The position numbers were made by a program, and so were the translations under genes. Positions 1-11,303 of a stretch of 45,495 nucleotides of DNA are shown here, in pieces. The first letter of the stretch is position 1; every line of letters starts with the position of its first letter. Under the pieces are notes generated by a model. It did not search any database. It was not told the DNA's origin and saw nothing but the letters and a program-made list of their open reading frames with translations. Source of the stretch: Schizophyllum amplum (lineage: Eukaryota > Basidiomycota > Agaricomycetes > Agaricales > Schizophyllaceae); assembly GCA_007026445.1 (NCBI GenBank), contig VDMD01000164.1:1-45495 (forward strand). Direction: 5' to 3'.

Positions 1-52
1 CATTGCGGAGATGGTGGCGGGAACGAAGCTGCGTTGGCTCAGGAATGCTCAT
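1..52 (-). CDS. Possible 5' end of a gene running off the left edge
   Basis: On the minus strand an ATG at 52-50 in the context CGAAGATGAGC opens a frame reading MSIPEPTQLRSRHHLRN up to the window edge. Only 17 codons are visible, so no family can be named. A gene here would be divergent from the PM20D2-like gene at 763. The downstream sequence (53-700) has no convincing coding signal on either strand, which fits a shared upstream region. The call rests only on an open frame and a good start context, so it is weak. Confidence 0.25.
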   Translation of the reverse strand, partial: MSIPEPTQLRSRHHLRN

Positions 53-674
53 CTTCGCCTGGCAGCGTGGGAGACCAGCTTCAGTCAGACGGCGGTCACG
101 AACGTCCGTCAAACATAAGCAAACATCATCCTATGTTCGACTTGCCCGCCATCTTCCCAGCCTCTCTTCTGCACCCTGGTGAGGGTAAACCTGACCTGTC
201 GGACGACCGTGAAGGTCGTAGTGTCTCCCGGCTTCCAAAACCGACCGTACGCCGCGGCTTGTAGGCCGCCATCGTATCTAAGAAATCACTTTCTCTGAGA
301 TTTCTCCCGCTTATCCTTGCTGCGCCTTTTCTATGTACACGCGGACCGAGGCCCTTTTGCTATCAACCTAGTCCGACCTTGGACGCGCAGAGCATACCTG
401 CGCATGCATGGAAACGCGTTCGAGGGCGGTGGAGACTCCCGGGCGGATCCTCTCCATAAACTCAGCCCTCTCCCATCCAGTCTTCATCCCACTCCAGTGT
501 TTGCATACGACCACAGGCGTCCTGAGAACCCGACAGGACGCCTACCTCCCCCACTCAGCGCGCTTATCAACCCCCCGCCCTCATCGGACCCAATTCGCCC
601 TCCGCGTGCAGCGTCCCGCATTGCCATTCGCATGGGGTTGCCGGCCTCGCATGGGGTAGCAGTCTGGGCAATCG

Positions 675-682
675 TATATAAA
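675..682 (+). promoter_or_regulatory. TATA box of the PM20D2-like gene
   Basis: TATATAAA lies 81 bases upstream of the ATG at 763, leaving room for a short 5' leader. The rest of 53-762 shows no gene I can support on either strand. Confidence 0.6.
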
Positions 683-762
683 GAGGCCATGCAGGAGTAT
701 GAACGCTGACCGACCGCCGCCCCACCCCGTCTCATCATCACTACCGCCGTCAGGTGGCCATA

Positions 763-3175
763 ATGGACCAGGACACAGACCCAAAGACAGGCTGCTTCAG
801 GGCGCTCCTCCCGACGTTTCGTCGTAATAAGCGCACATCGCGACCGGTGGCTCCGCCGGCTTACATCCCCGACGATGTGCTGCAGGTACGCAAGAGCTTG
901 ATATTGCGTCGGCGGTCATGTTTATAGATGATATGCGCAGAGTCAGGCTTGCCCCTTAGATGGGCCCGCCGATTTCGCCTATGCACTTGAATCGTCCTGG
1001 TGGCGCGATGACAAACCGCCGCCGTATCACAACGCCCCTGCTAGATCCCCTGCTTTTGTACACACCGTCAACGACACGCTAGCCTCTCTTGACGGCGAGC
1101 TGCGCGGAATTAGTCTACAGATTCATTGCAAGTCGCACGCGTGCGCGCTCCTCTGCATTTTCTGATTTCCTCTTGCTTATAGCGCACCCGGAACTGGCTT
1201 GGAAAGAGCAGTGAGTGATATCACTGCTGAGATATACTTTGGACAGTCGCACACATAACACTCACCACAGCTACGCACACGACGTCCTAACCGCTTTTAT
1301 GGCAAAGCACGGCTTTCAGGTCACCAAGCACTACCTCGGCCTCGACACCGCCTGGCGTGCAGAATTTGCTTATAGTAACGAGGAGAACGCCCACCACACC
1401 ACCGGACGCGTCCTGGGTATCAACGCCGAAATGGGACGCCTTGCCGCTCGGGACACGCCTGCGGCCACAACCTGATCGCGATGAGCGGCGTCGGGGTCGC
1501 CGTGGCTGTGAAGGCTGCGCTCGAGGCGCATCGGGTGGCGGGGAAGATTGTGATATTGGGAACGCCGGGTACGTCTTACTCCGTCTCTGACCGGACAAAA
1601 TTTTACTCAGCGGGGCTCATATTTAGCGGAAGAGGGTGCGTACTCGTGTGTGAGTCCGCGGGAGAGGCCGACGATTCTTGCGAACAGGCGGAGGTGGCAA
1701 GGTGCTCCTGCTCGAACGCGGGGGGTACGAGGAGATGGACACCTGCATCATGTGAGCGCTCTTTTTGTGCTCCCAGTTTCAGCGTCCTTTTCCCCGCAGC
1801 GCTCTGTTCGGCCTTCATTGCAATTACCCTTACTTGCCCGATGTCGCAATCTCACTGAGTTCTGACCTCCGTCCCCGCCGCTAGGAGTCACCCTATGCCC
1901 GGCCCTCCTCATATAGCTAACCTCGGCTCCACGACCGCACGCTACGGCTTCCAGGTGGACTTCGAGGGGCATAGGTGTGTTGCCGCTCCTTCCTCCCAGC
2001 TCTCTTCCTGTCATGATATACTCACCTAAATTACCAACCTCAGCGCCCACGCGGCGGCGTCTCCTTGGTATGCTATACCGCTTCATGAACGTCTCAAAGT
2101 TGACTGAGCTTCATGACAGGGAGGGCACCAATGCCCTGGACGCAGCGTTTATGGCGTACTCGGGTGTCTCCGTGCTTCGGCAGCAGATGAAGCCCACGTA
2201 TCGCGTGCACGGTATCGTCGTTAGGCGGGATGAATGGACGCCTAACGGTGCGCTCCCCTTGTCGGATGATAAACGCTCGATATGTGCTGACGACAAGCAG
2301 TCATCCCCGACCACGCGACCATGCGCTGGTACGTGCGTGCGCCGACAAAGGACGAGGCGGCGGCGCTCAGCGAGAAGGTCAAGAACTGCTTCCGGTGAAT
2401 ACCGCTGATTTGAACAGTCTGCGGAGCCGCTAACGAGCCGTTTTAGCGGCGCAGCCCTCAGCACGGGATGCAAGCTGACCATCAATGAGGATATACCGTA
2501 TGTACTTGCAGCGCAAGAATATACACACCTTCTCATCCTTCGGCGCCAGATATTACGACTTGCAAAATGACGAGACTCTTTGTACGCTGATTTGTGGTTC
2601 ACCTTGGACGAGCTGACCTTTATCATACAGCCGATGTGTTCACCGACATCGCGCAGAAGTACTACGGTATACCCGTTGGGCGCACATCGACATCAGCCTC
2701 GACAGACTTCGTGAGTAGGCCAACTTTCTGTATCGGCGGCACACGTTGATTCCGACGTGCGCAGGGGAACGTCAGCCAGAGTAAGCTCACACATCGTACC
2801 ACCCACTATGTCGTCCAACCTGATCTCCTCGCAGCGCTTCCGTGCATCCATCCGAGTTACTGTGCGTCAACAAGGCTAAGCTTCTTGCTTGTTCATCATT
2901 ACTTACCTTTCCCTTCACAGGCATCCCCACAGAGCAAGGCAACCACACGCCCGAGTTCGCGAAGGCGGCTGCCACTCCAGCGGCGCATAAAGCGGCCATG
3001 CAGATCACGAAGGCGCTGGCCGTCTTCGGGGTCAAATTCCTTCAGGACGATGTTTTGGCTGCGAAGGTCTGTTGGTTCTGCGAGCTACGTATGACGTTGG
3101 GTTGCTCATGCTTGTCTTCTTGTCCAGGTCCGGCACAATTTTTTGAGAGGACAGGAGAGCGGGGTGGCAGCATGA
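763..3175 (+). pseudogene. M20 peptidase/amidohydrolase, PM20D2-like, with one internal frame break
   Basis: The gene encodes an M20-family zinc amidohydrolase resembling PM20D2/aminoacylase-like proteins, which cleave N-acyl or dipeptide-like amides. Splicing by eye gives exons at 763-885, 947-1127, 1183-1210, 1271-1568, 1627-1635, 1688-1751, 1885 onward and several more, ending VRHNFLRGQESGVAA-stop at 3173-3175. Visible family landmarks are HYLGLDTAWRAEF, RVLGINAEM, the metal-binding HACGHN-like segment (CGHNLIAMSG), the catalytic [35 protein letters not shown], and the C-terminal GNHTPEF. The introns have good signals, including a GC-AG intron (donor GCAAGT at 1128). Between INAEM and CGHN (about 1435-1465) the frame is net one base short: one extra G after ATG and two bases missing before GGACAC. 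No intron can repair this. Either it is a recent pseudogene or an assembly error; everything else looks functional. Confidence 0.8.
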
Positions 3176-3323
3176 CTATGAACAGCTCAGGTTCGACTAT
3201 AACTTGCTACTTATATTGAATTCTAACACTAGGAAGCTCCCGCTACTCTACCGCTACTCCGATCTCCAACGTTGCCTTGCGGACTATGGTCGGTGCAATG
3301 TTGGTGAGTTCAAAGTGGTGGAC

Positions 3324-3365
3324 AGTCACCCCCAGTGAGAACTGCGGACAATGCCTCGCGTTGCC
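3324..3365 (+). repeat. Inverted repeat A, left arm
   Basis: The 42-base arm contains CAGTGAGAACTGCGGA and AATGCCTCGC. Its reverse complement occurs at 4691-4732 with about 37 of 42 bases matching by eye. The arms bound about 1.4 kb with no intact gene. Confidence 0.65.
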
Positions 3366-3617
3366 AAACAATGTCAGCGATCCTATCGTAGGTAATCTCC
3401 AGCAACACCAAAAAAGGTCGTTTACTCGTTTTGGCCTCGATTGGCAAGCAATGCCAGAAATTATTTCCCAATAAACACTATTCAGGTCGATATAGAGTGA
3501 TTCAGAAAGGATTGTGTTTCTACGTTCATTCTTGTCATTTCACCCGCTCATTACTGTTCAAAAACATTGTATTCCATTGCTAGATATTGTACATAGTGAT
3601 ATAATGGTATGCTACGA

Positions 3618-3685
3618 CTCGCCCTCGCCCTCGCCCTCGCCCTCGCCATTCCCCATTCTCGCCCTCACCCTCGCCCGCGCCCGCC
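3618..3685 (+). repeat. GCCCTC hexanucleotide microsatellite
   Basis: About five exact copies of CTCGCC/GCCCTC are followed by degenerate copies to about 3685. It is not a telomeric (TTAGGG) repeat. Confidence 0.85.
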
Positions 3686-4690
3686 GTGATTCCATCTGTT
3701 ATATGATAATGAGAAATCAGTGCCGGCTGCAAAAGATACACGAACCGTTGTGTCGCCAGCTTGTACTGTGCATATATGCACGGGCGGGTCGGGCTCGCGC
3801 ACGCTACCGCGGAACTTCCCGAAACGGTGCATTTCTGGCGCGCGCAGGTGGAGGAGCGCATCGAACGCATCCGTGAGCTCGAGCGCGCGCGAATGGTGGA
3901 GGCGGAGCGGCGCGGGTTCGGCGTCGGAAGGCTGCTCTAGCGGACGAATGTCTGCAGGTGAATGTAGAGGTGCGCAGCGCATTGATCGCAACACCTGGTA
4001 ATGAGATAGGCGGCGGTGGCTGGTTCGAGATGGGTACGTACCACTAGTAGGGCAATCCACGTCGTCGAACGCGCGGCTGATCCATGGAGGACGACGTTTT
4101 GATGGGGACTATATGCGCCTACAACTGCATGCGCGACGACCTTTTGAGATCGTTCTCGAGCTCGAATAATGGTCACGCACATTGTACTTCTCGGTCCGCG
4201 CCCTTTGTCAAGCCTGCGTCAAGCTATCTTGGCGCGGGCTACGCCGAAGGCCGAGTCCCAGCTGTTGCAGACACGCCTTCGTCTGCGTCCAACAGCGAAA
4301 GCGGCACGTGAAACGTGTCCTGGACTCCTGGATGGCCTATCCCGGCATGCGTAATCCTGTAAAGGCGAGTCAGTTCGTTTTGAGCAGAGGACCGCTAACG
4401 CGCATGGCGCCATGGAATCATGGAAGTACGAGACAAGGCAGGTCACGTCAAATCATGTCGGATGACGCACGTCGCGGCATTTGCCGCGAGAGATCTTCTG
4501 CTTGAAAAAAGTCGAGCGGGCGTCAGCCAATAAGTAGTCCTTCTTCTGAACAGAGAATAAAAAGTTCAGAATGACACAACAAATGGGCACATGATATTCC
4601 CATAATTGACAGGGAATCGCTTCGAGACCGTTTACTCGTTTCCAATCGCCACGAATGATTATACGCTAGCTTCTAATCTATAGCAACATC

Positions 4691-4732
4691 TGGTAATGCG
4701 AGGCATTATCCGCAGTTCTCACTGGGAGTCAC
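4691..4732 (-). repeat. Inverted repeat A, right arm
   Basis: This arm is the reverse complement of 3324-3365 with about five mismatches. See the left arm for the shared core. Confidence 0.65.
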
Positions 4733-4787
4733 CAGTACCACTGCCGAGCCGCGGCGGGTGGCTAGTCGACGTCGTCGAGCCCGCAGA

Positions 4788-4816
4788 GTTTTGCCCGGGC
4801 ACTGCCCGGGCAAAAC
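4788..4816. repeat. Perfect hairpin, 13-bp arms
   Basis: GTTTTGCCCGGGC, loop ACT, GCCCGGGCAAAAC form a perfect 13-bp stem with a 3-base loop. It is followed by further CACGTG-like palindromic sequence (4819-4850). No gene is adjacent on either side within several hundred bases. Confidence 0.85.
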
Positions 4817-5525
4817 AACGTGACGTGCTCACGTGCCGGCACGTCGTTGCGAATCGATTCAACTCATTGTCAATCGAGCTTCAACTTCTTCAAGCTTTGA
4901 GTCTGACAACTGGAAACTGACAGTAAAATCTGAAAGCTCGACTATGGTTCTAACGTTGCCTGACGGACTTTGCGTTGACAATATGGTGAGTCTTAATCTC
5001 GCGTGACCGCGCGTGGTCACTGGTGGGCTTGATCCTAAGTTCGAGTTGCCCTTGCTTGACTTGCGTTGCTCTGGTTGCTACGTTGATGGCTTCAGTATGG
5101 GTGTCGAAAAACCTTGCAAGACAAGGTAGTAACCCTTCCTGCTTGTCGACTGCCTAGCTACCTCCTGCGCGAAATGTTAGACTTCGGATTCCGCCTCAAG
5201 CACAGTGAACCCATCGTCACATTCGAGAAACCCAATGAATGACATTAGACCGATGCAAACGTCTAGACTAGTGATAATGTATGTAGATCCGCGAGAATAT
5301 ATACTCGTCAAAGCATAAACATGAAGAAAGTCGTCGGCAGACAGAGGCGAAAGCGAGCGATGTATCATAGCACTGCCTGCATGACGCTGATATGCCCGCG
5401 ATACGTTGGGAAACGAGTGTCCGAAAGAAAGCATGGTGATTGCCCAAAAGAAAGCATGGTGGTGGAGGATACGTACGTACACTGGCCCCGAGGTCGACGA
5501 TGCTCATAACACGTCAAAAACATGA

Positions 5526-7469
5526 TTAGGCCTTGACGATGGGAACCTCCTCCTTCTTCTCCTCTGCAGCATTCGGCGCCTCCTTGTTCTCGGGAATGGT
5601 ACCCTCTGCCTGAGGGTTGGCCGCCTCAGCAGCGAGCTTCTTCCGGATGGCCTCCTCGCGGCGAGCGCGCTGAGCCTTGATCTGCTGCCGTGTCTTAGGC
5701 GCGGCGGCATCGGCGACCATCCTGAAGAGATGAATTAGCAGAGCCAACCCAGACGAACACCACACTAACCTCTCAAGCTCTCTCCGCTCCTCGTCAGACT
5801 CATCGGGCTTTGTGCTCTTAAAGACAGCACCCAGAATGAGCAGGCCTTTGGCGCGAGCATACGTGACGCTGTCCGCCGCCTCATGATCCTTGAGCACCAG
5901 GTCGATAGCCTGTTGGGAAGATTGAGATCGGATACATAATATTCAGAAACCCAAACGCTGACCTCCCGCAGAACCTGATTGACCTCCATACGGGCGCCCC
6001 GCCAGCTGGCGAGCAGCAGCTTGCCCGTGAAGTCTTTCTCCATCGCTGCAAGCTCCTCCTCCGGCAGCGCGCCCGTCGCCTGCCACTTTCCATCTCCCGC
6101 GATTGCATCGCGCACACTCAGCGCGCTGCCAATCACGCCCCACACATCCTTCGCCATGGCGCCCTTCTCCTTCAGGCGCGAGAAGAAGCCCGGGATGCCG
6201 AGGAACTTGCGCGACTTGAGCGTGCTGCTGCCCTTCATCATGTACACGTTCCCGATCGTGTGCAGCAGCTCGACGCCGAAGCTCTCCATCTTGAGGTCCT
6301 CCGCCTCCCGGCGCATGCGCTCCTCCCACGTCTTGCGCTCCTCGTCGGAGGAGGCCTCAACGTATGGGCGCAGCCGGTCGCGCAGCTTGTCCGCCAACGC
6401 ATGCACGCGCTTCTCCATCGCCTCCCGACGCTCCTGCTCCTGCTTCCGAAGCGCCTCGCGCTGCTCGGGCGTCAGCTTGGGCGGCTTCGGTGAGGGTGGC
6501 TTAGATGAGCGCTTCGAGTTGACGGAGGCGGAGGAAGACGGCTCTTCGTCAGGGGTATGGGGTACTAGGGACGAGCCATGCCTATCCGCCGTCGCATGTG
6601 TCGGAGTGGGCGATGCAGGGGCGGCAGACGGCTGCTCCGCGGTGGGCGTGGTCGGCGCGCCATTCGGGGCAGCGGTGGTAGTAGCAGGAGTGGGGGTAGC
6701 GGCGACATTGGAGGAGGGTTGAGCGGGGGCACCGCCACCCATTTCCTTCTCCATCTCGGCCTTCTCTTCATCGGTCATCATCGTGGTCGCGGCGGTCGTC
6801 ATGTCCTTCATGATGGATATCTCGCCAATCTATATGTATTTTTCAGCGACAGCGGACAGCAAGGTAGAGATGGCCACAATACGCACGTAGTCAATGAATC
6901 GTTCACCACCGAAGACGTTCGCGAAGAAGCCGGCCGCATCCTCCATGCTGAAAGAACCCTGCGCCTCAGTCTACAGCATACATCAGTATCGCGTCGGACA
7001 AGTCAAGCTATGGGCTCACCATGGACTTGCCATGCTTGTCGTAGACCGCCCGGAGGTTCTGAGCGAACAATATAAGCAAAGTCGCGAAATCGGGCGTCGC
7101 GCCACAGCCTTACCGAGTCCGACAAGACCTGGTATGCCTTGCTGCAGTGCCCGCGTTAGAATTCTCCTGTTCTCGCCAGCGTGCCACGAACCTGATATCC
7201 TTGAACTTGTCCTCCGCGTCTGGCGATGGGTTCTTATCTGGATGGTACTGATCGTCTCGCGGTCAAATTTGCGGTACGAGTACAGAGGCGCGCGCGTCCA
7301 CACCTTTATGGCCTGCTTCCTATACGCCTTCTTCAAATCTAGGTCATTCACGTCCGGCGCCACGCCAAGCTAGGAGGGGCAGCAAGAGGGAAGGTATTTA
7401 GCTGTGCATTGTCACGTCCAAGCATGGTGCGCGCACCAGGTCATAGTATTCGGTGTCAACGGGTGCCAT
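5526..7469 (-). CDS. DnaJ/Hsp40 protein with DnaJ-X domain, CAJ1/DJP1-type
   Basis: Class-C J-protein of about 502 aa, built from nine exons (7437-7469, 7304-7369, 7192-7247, 7114-7141, 7020-7058, 6887-6970, 5963-6829, 5770-5909, 5526-5721) with consistent phases. The N-terminal J domain (residues about 6-70) reads YYDLLGVAPDVNDLDLKKAY, then KYHPDKNPSP with the HPD tripeptide that stimulates Hsp70 ATPase. A Ser/Pro/Ala-rich linker follows, then a C-terminal DnaJ-X-type domain (about residues 220-430) with LRDRLRPYVEA and a charged tail ending EEVPIVKA. There are no zinc-finger CxxCxGxG repeats, so it is not a class-A J protein. Yeast relatives Caj1 and Djp1 act in the cytosol, on membrane protein handling and peroxisomal import. 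The start at 7469 is chosen because MAPVDTEYYDL leads straight into helix I. The frame is intact throughout. Confidence 0.92.
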
Positions 7470-8056
7470 GCGTCGTGGAGGTTCGTGGGGGCAAGTACGA
7501 GAAGATTAGGCGAGTCGTAGACTGGGTAGAGGATATGAGATGAGAGGAAGAAGGAAAGAACAATGGAAAACTTGATGCGCAGGCGTTACGTAACGGTCGC
7601 CCCGCAATAGTAGCCTCGGACGCCTTACAAGTGAGTCGGCTCCGAGGTCATCCCGGCGAGCAGGTTTATGGCGAGTCAAGGCGTGGAGGTCTATTGGACA
7701 GTATGGATAGTAACAACAGAGTATATAACTAGGAATACAGACATCGTACAAAGTTTAGTAGGCTGAAGGAAAGTGGGTAGAAACATGCGCGTCCCGAGCA
7801 CTATGTGCGCGAGAGCAGGGTACGTATGTACAAGGCGCACGAATGCAAAGGGTGTATAGATCATGGTCATAAAATGAAGTGTAGTAGGTAAAGTGAAGAC
7901 ATGTATAGACATGCGTAACATTATAATAACGAATAGGATGCCGGTATGATTGTAAATGCTGCAAAGTACGGCCTCGGTCCCGAAAGAACTGCATGATGCC
8001 ACAAACCCTCTATAAACATATCCTCTACGCACAGGCGCTATGCGTCCGTGGTCGAA
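7470..8056. other. Intergenic, no gene seen
   Basis: The stretch holds the DnaJ gene's upstream region and the 3' flank of the minus-strand gene at 8057-8849. AT-rich sequence at 7700-8000 has only short frames and nothing I can assign. Confidence 0.5.
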
Positions 8057-8849
8057 TCATGCATCGTCCGCGCCCTCGAACCGCACGACCCGTCGCCTCG
8101 GGCTCTCGCTGCTGGCCCTCGGCGTGTATTTGTGTGTGGATACGGTGGTAGACGTGCCGCGGGTATGGGTCAGGAAGTCGGACATGCGTCGGAAGGAAAG
8201 CCCGCCTGCCACCGAGGGCCGCCGACTCTTCGCGGGCTTCCCTGAAAGCTGGGCCACACTTGTTGGGGTTTCGAGCGTGCTGGTGTCCGCAGTCGACCCC
8301 GAGGCGGACATGCCTGGTGTGATGGTGGTCCCTGCAGAGCTGGGAGGTTTTGGAATTGGCTGCTTCAACGCAGAGCGCGTCGGTGGTGGGAGGGCGGCCC
8401 TGCGTTGTGGAGAGGGAGTTGCAGCGGTGGGTGGGCCATGCGGCGTCCCACCCCGCAAATGTGGGGTCCGGGATACGTGCAGCCCCATAGCGATCTGTTC
8501 GATGGTCGGGCGCGATGCAGATGGGGGCGAGCGGAGTGCGAGGGCTGCTGTGGACGTCGAGGGAAGGGGGGCACGCGACACACGTTCCGCCGGCGTCGTA
8601 TGCATCGAGGCGCCCTATCAATATATTTAGTCCATCGGATGGGGTTTGCCACATGCAACGCACCCATTCCTCATCGCTGTCCTCTGTCCGCCGCCGCTTG
8701 TGCGAATGACTGAACGATCGCCGCACTCGTGTCACGATGCGCGACAACCCCGTCCCTTCGCTCTTCCCATCGTCCACCGCTTTCAACATGTGCGGCGTAG
8801 ACACCGATGCTGACCTCCTGTGCGCGTGGCGTTCGTTCCTCATGTCCAT
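8057..8849 (-). CDS. Uncharacterised Ser/Pro/Arg-rich protein
   Basis: Two exons (8664-8849 and 8057-8614) are joined across a 49-nt intron with donor GTGCGT and acceptor ATAG; phases agree and the reading frame is continued by codons GAS before MHTTPAERV. Product about 247 aa. It is low-complexity and basic: an N-terminal RIVTRVRRSFSHSHKRRRTE segment resembling a nuclear localisation signal, acidic DSDEEW, then Ser/Pro/Thr-rich sequence with RSALKQPIPKPP and a C-terminal RRVVRFEGADDA. The last part fits the RVxF docking consensus for PP1 phosphatase, though such short motifs occur by chance. I do not recognise a family. The start could be the ATG at 8849 or 8843, or lie in an upstream exon, because TTGCAG immediately before could be an acceptor. 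Confidence 0.6.
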
Positions 8850-9790
8850 GGCCGTGGTCTGCAATCGGAGCAGTTACGTCGTGTAGGGAGCGTGGACACC
8901 AGGGGTGTTTAGGGGGGATGGCGGAGGTGCTGCGCAGGTATGTGTGAAGATAGGACTAGCAAGCTGAGAAACGCGTCGGGATAACTGCATATACGAGGCG
9001 GCGCGTCCAAAGATGGTGGTCGGAGGGCAAGGAACGAGCGCAAGTCTCACATTTGCAATGCGGATCCCGCCGGCTCTTGCCGGCTGCGTTCCCGTGACTT
9101 ACACGTGTCCGGTTGACGCCATGGAGACTCTTGTCTTTTCTCTCGGTCACGCTCCGCGCGTCTCTTTTTGTAAGTACGATGGGAAACATGGTCCAGTCAA
9201 TTCAATTCGACCACGTTGAGCTATACCATCTGACGGCGCCACTGCATGTCACCAAGCTCGTGTGGCATGGTCGTTGACGGCCTTCGCGGCCCATCGCCGA
9301 GGTCTTGGTGAATCTCCAGCACATCACCTTTCTTCATCTCGCCCCTCTACACACCAGCGTCAGCTGCCTTTGTCTTCTCTAGGCCTTCTCTCTCCCCTCT
9401 CCTTGCAGCTTCACGCTCAACCGATCGGCTCCTGCATTATCGACCCGCTTCTTCCCGAGAGAGAACGAGGACTCATCGAGAACAGTCAACACAACAGCGA
9501 CTGGCCTACGCTCCGATGGCCCGGACGCACGCATGGCGGAAACGCGCATGACGGCCAGGGAAGAGCCTCCACGCGCCGCGATTGCATCCCTTTTCACCGG
9601 CATTTTTCCTGCTGCCACTTCCGTTCATCGTCCCTCGTTACCCATCCACTCCTTTTCTCAGGCCAGGGGCCCTCATATAATCCGTGTCGTCTCTATGCGA
9701 CCTTCACTCCTTCTCCCGAGGACACCGGTGCTTACTGTTTCGTGCTCCGACACCATCTTGTCTTCTTTCTTCCCTGCATCCTACCTCACC
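8850..9790. other. Intergenic and promoter region, no gene seen
   Basis: Pyrimidine-rich sequence precedes the metalloprotease gene, with a weak TATA-like ATATAA at 9675-9680. No coding region is supportable on either strand. Confidence 0.5.
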
Positions 9791-11303
9791 ATGTACAGAC
9801 ATTTCTTCCTTCTGGCAGCCATCGCGTCCCTCGCGTCGGAAACGCTAGCTGCACCTGTTGCGGGAATCTCTGCGCAGACGGCGCGCGACGTCCTTACCCG
9901 CCGGGCGCCTAACGCGGATGCGATCAAGGTGCGTTCATGCAGTCGGCCACGTTACACGCAGAGTCTGACCCGACTTCTCCTACGAATGATCTTTCCCCCG
10001 CGTGAATGCTCTTTCTTCCACCCGAATGCTCTGCCATTACTCCTCCCCTCCCCACCGCCACCAGCCTCACTCCCGCCGCGTCATCGAGCCCACAATTTGG
10101 GACCCGCCTGCGAACCTCACGACACCGCTCGAGGAGGTCTGGCAGCACGAGCTCGACACGTACTCTGATGCGCTAGGTTTCATGAACTATGGCTACGACG
10201 TACGTATGATGCAGTCCTGCCTGTCTGGAGACTGACCTGTACATCCGGATAATACAGCAAGTCATCGCGAACAATGGCAAAATCAACTACTGCGTGCGCT
10301 GGGAGTCCACGCAAGTCTCCACGGCGGCGGACCGTGCCACCATCGCCGAGGCGCTGAATCGGTCGGTGGGGAAGGTGCGTTTTCTCCTTCGCCCACTCTC
10401 CCTGCTGCCTCGTTCTGATTCTCAATCCCCTGCACAGTGGATGAAGTGGCTCTACGGTACGCCACTCTTCACCTTTCTCACTCGACTTACCTGGTCAAAT
10501 ACAGCACACTCACGCAGGCTACGATGACTTCCCCTACACGGACGTCCCCGTCACCGTAACAGGCTGGGCGGTCAGCGACAGGGCGCTGCTCGAGGGCGAC
10601 ACCTCCGGCTTCACCGTCTACACGGACACGGACGCGGACGGCATCCCACAGTGCGCGGAGTCCTGCGGACGGTTCTTCCACCAAGATAACGACTACTCCG
10701 GCTGTGCAGTGGGAGCGGATGGACACTATGGTGAGTAGTAGAAGTGCTGGGATTTGGATCAGGCCATACCACGGTATGCCGCACGCCGCTAACGAGAAGC
10801 TACTCAGACATGTCCCTGTGGCTAACCGACGGCATGGCCGAGGCTGGGACGGGAGGAGACTGGGGTCAGCGCGTTAGCACGGAGTATTTCCTCGAGACGA
10901 TGAACGACGACAGCGTGCACATCGTTCTTCATGAGCTGGTGAGTGCAACTCATGCGCTTGTGCCGTCATCAGCATTTATACCGTTTCCTCTATACTAGGG
11001 ACACACCTTCGCGCTCGATGACTTCTATGACTGGACGGTGAGCTTCCGCAATTATACTGGGCCCTTATCCGAGGAGCCCTTGCATCGCAGCCGCGCTGAC
11101 ACTGGACATTTCCAGCCGACCGGTATCACCAACTTCATCATGCTGGCGGGAAGCTCTATGGTTATTACTGACTTTGACGGCTGGGTGAGTGGGCCTTGTT
11201 TTTCTTCTTTGAAGCTCACGCTTTTCAGATGCTCCGCGACTGGTGGACGAACCTCAAGGGCCGCTATGATCTCAGCTCTGTCAGCAATGCGACAGATGTT
11301 TGA
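9791..11303 (+). CDS. Secreted zinc metalloprotease (HExxH, fungal)
   Basis: Nine exons (9791-9928, 10065-10199, 10258-10374, 10438-10456, 10518-10730, 10808-10938, 10999-11037, 11116-11184, 11229-11303) give 311 aa in frame. The N-terminus MYRHFFLLAAIASLASETLA is a clear signal peptide, so the protein is exported. The zinc site HELGHTFALDDFYDW (exons 6-7) has HExxH with a downstream Asp, followed by TGITNFIMLAGSSMVIT and FDGWMLRDWW, a pattern shared by a basidiomycete extracellular metallopeptidase family often labelled neutral zinc metallopeptidase or, misleadingly, cellulose-binding protein. Cysteines in QCAESCGRFF and SGCAVG probably form disulfides. No carbohydrate-binding module is visible. 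A role in nutrient protein breakdown is inferred. Confidence 0.82.

Larger units (their letters stand above)
3176..5525. other. Gene-poor interval with repeats
   Basis: I see no complete gene in this 2.35-kb stretch. It holds a GCCCTC microsatellite, an inverted repeat pair (3324-3365 and 4691-4732), and a perfect hairpin at 4788-4816. A short frame on the plus strand near 3815-3940 (ELPETVHFWRAQVEERIERIRELERAR, split here as ELPETVHFWR and AQVEERIERIRELERARM, ending at a TAG) has coding-like composition and may be a gene remnant. Sequence around 3264-3310 also resembles 4953-4995 in direct orientation (both contain AACGTTGCC followed by CGGACT). Confidence 0.5.

Noticed and set aside
1569..1687. 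Apparent loss of the catalytic Glu-Glu in the PM20D2-like gene
   Set aside because: A single long intron would delete AEE, but a 9-nt exon with good splice sites on both sides restores it with correct phase.
3618..3685. Subtelomeric repeat
   Set aside because: The unit is GCCCTC, not TTAGGG-like, and housekeeping genes lie on both sides.
4788..4816. Rho-independent terminator
   Set aside because: The hairpin resembles one, but this is eukaryotic DNA, there is no following T-run, and no gene ends nearby.
5979..6722. Long plus-strand frame (247 codons) opposite the DnaJ gene
   Set aside because: Shadow frame of a Ser/Ala-rich coding exon; the minus strand has clear J-domain exons and splice phases.
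8025..8663. Continuation of the 8849 frame without splicing
   Set aside because: The donor GTGCGT at 8663 and acceptor at 8615 give a 49-nt intron and a better, Ser/Pro-rich frame to 8057.
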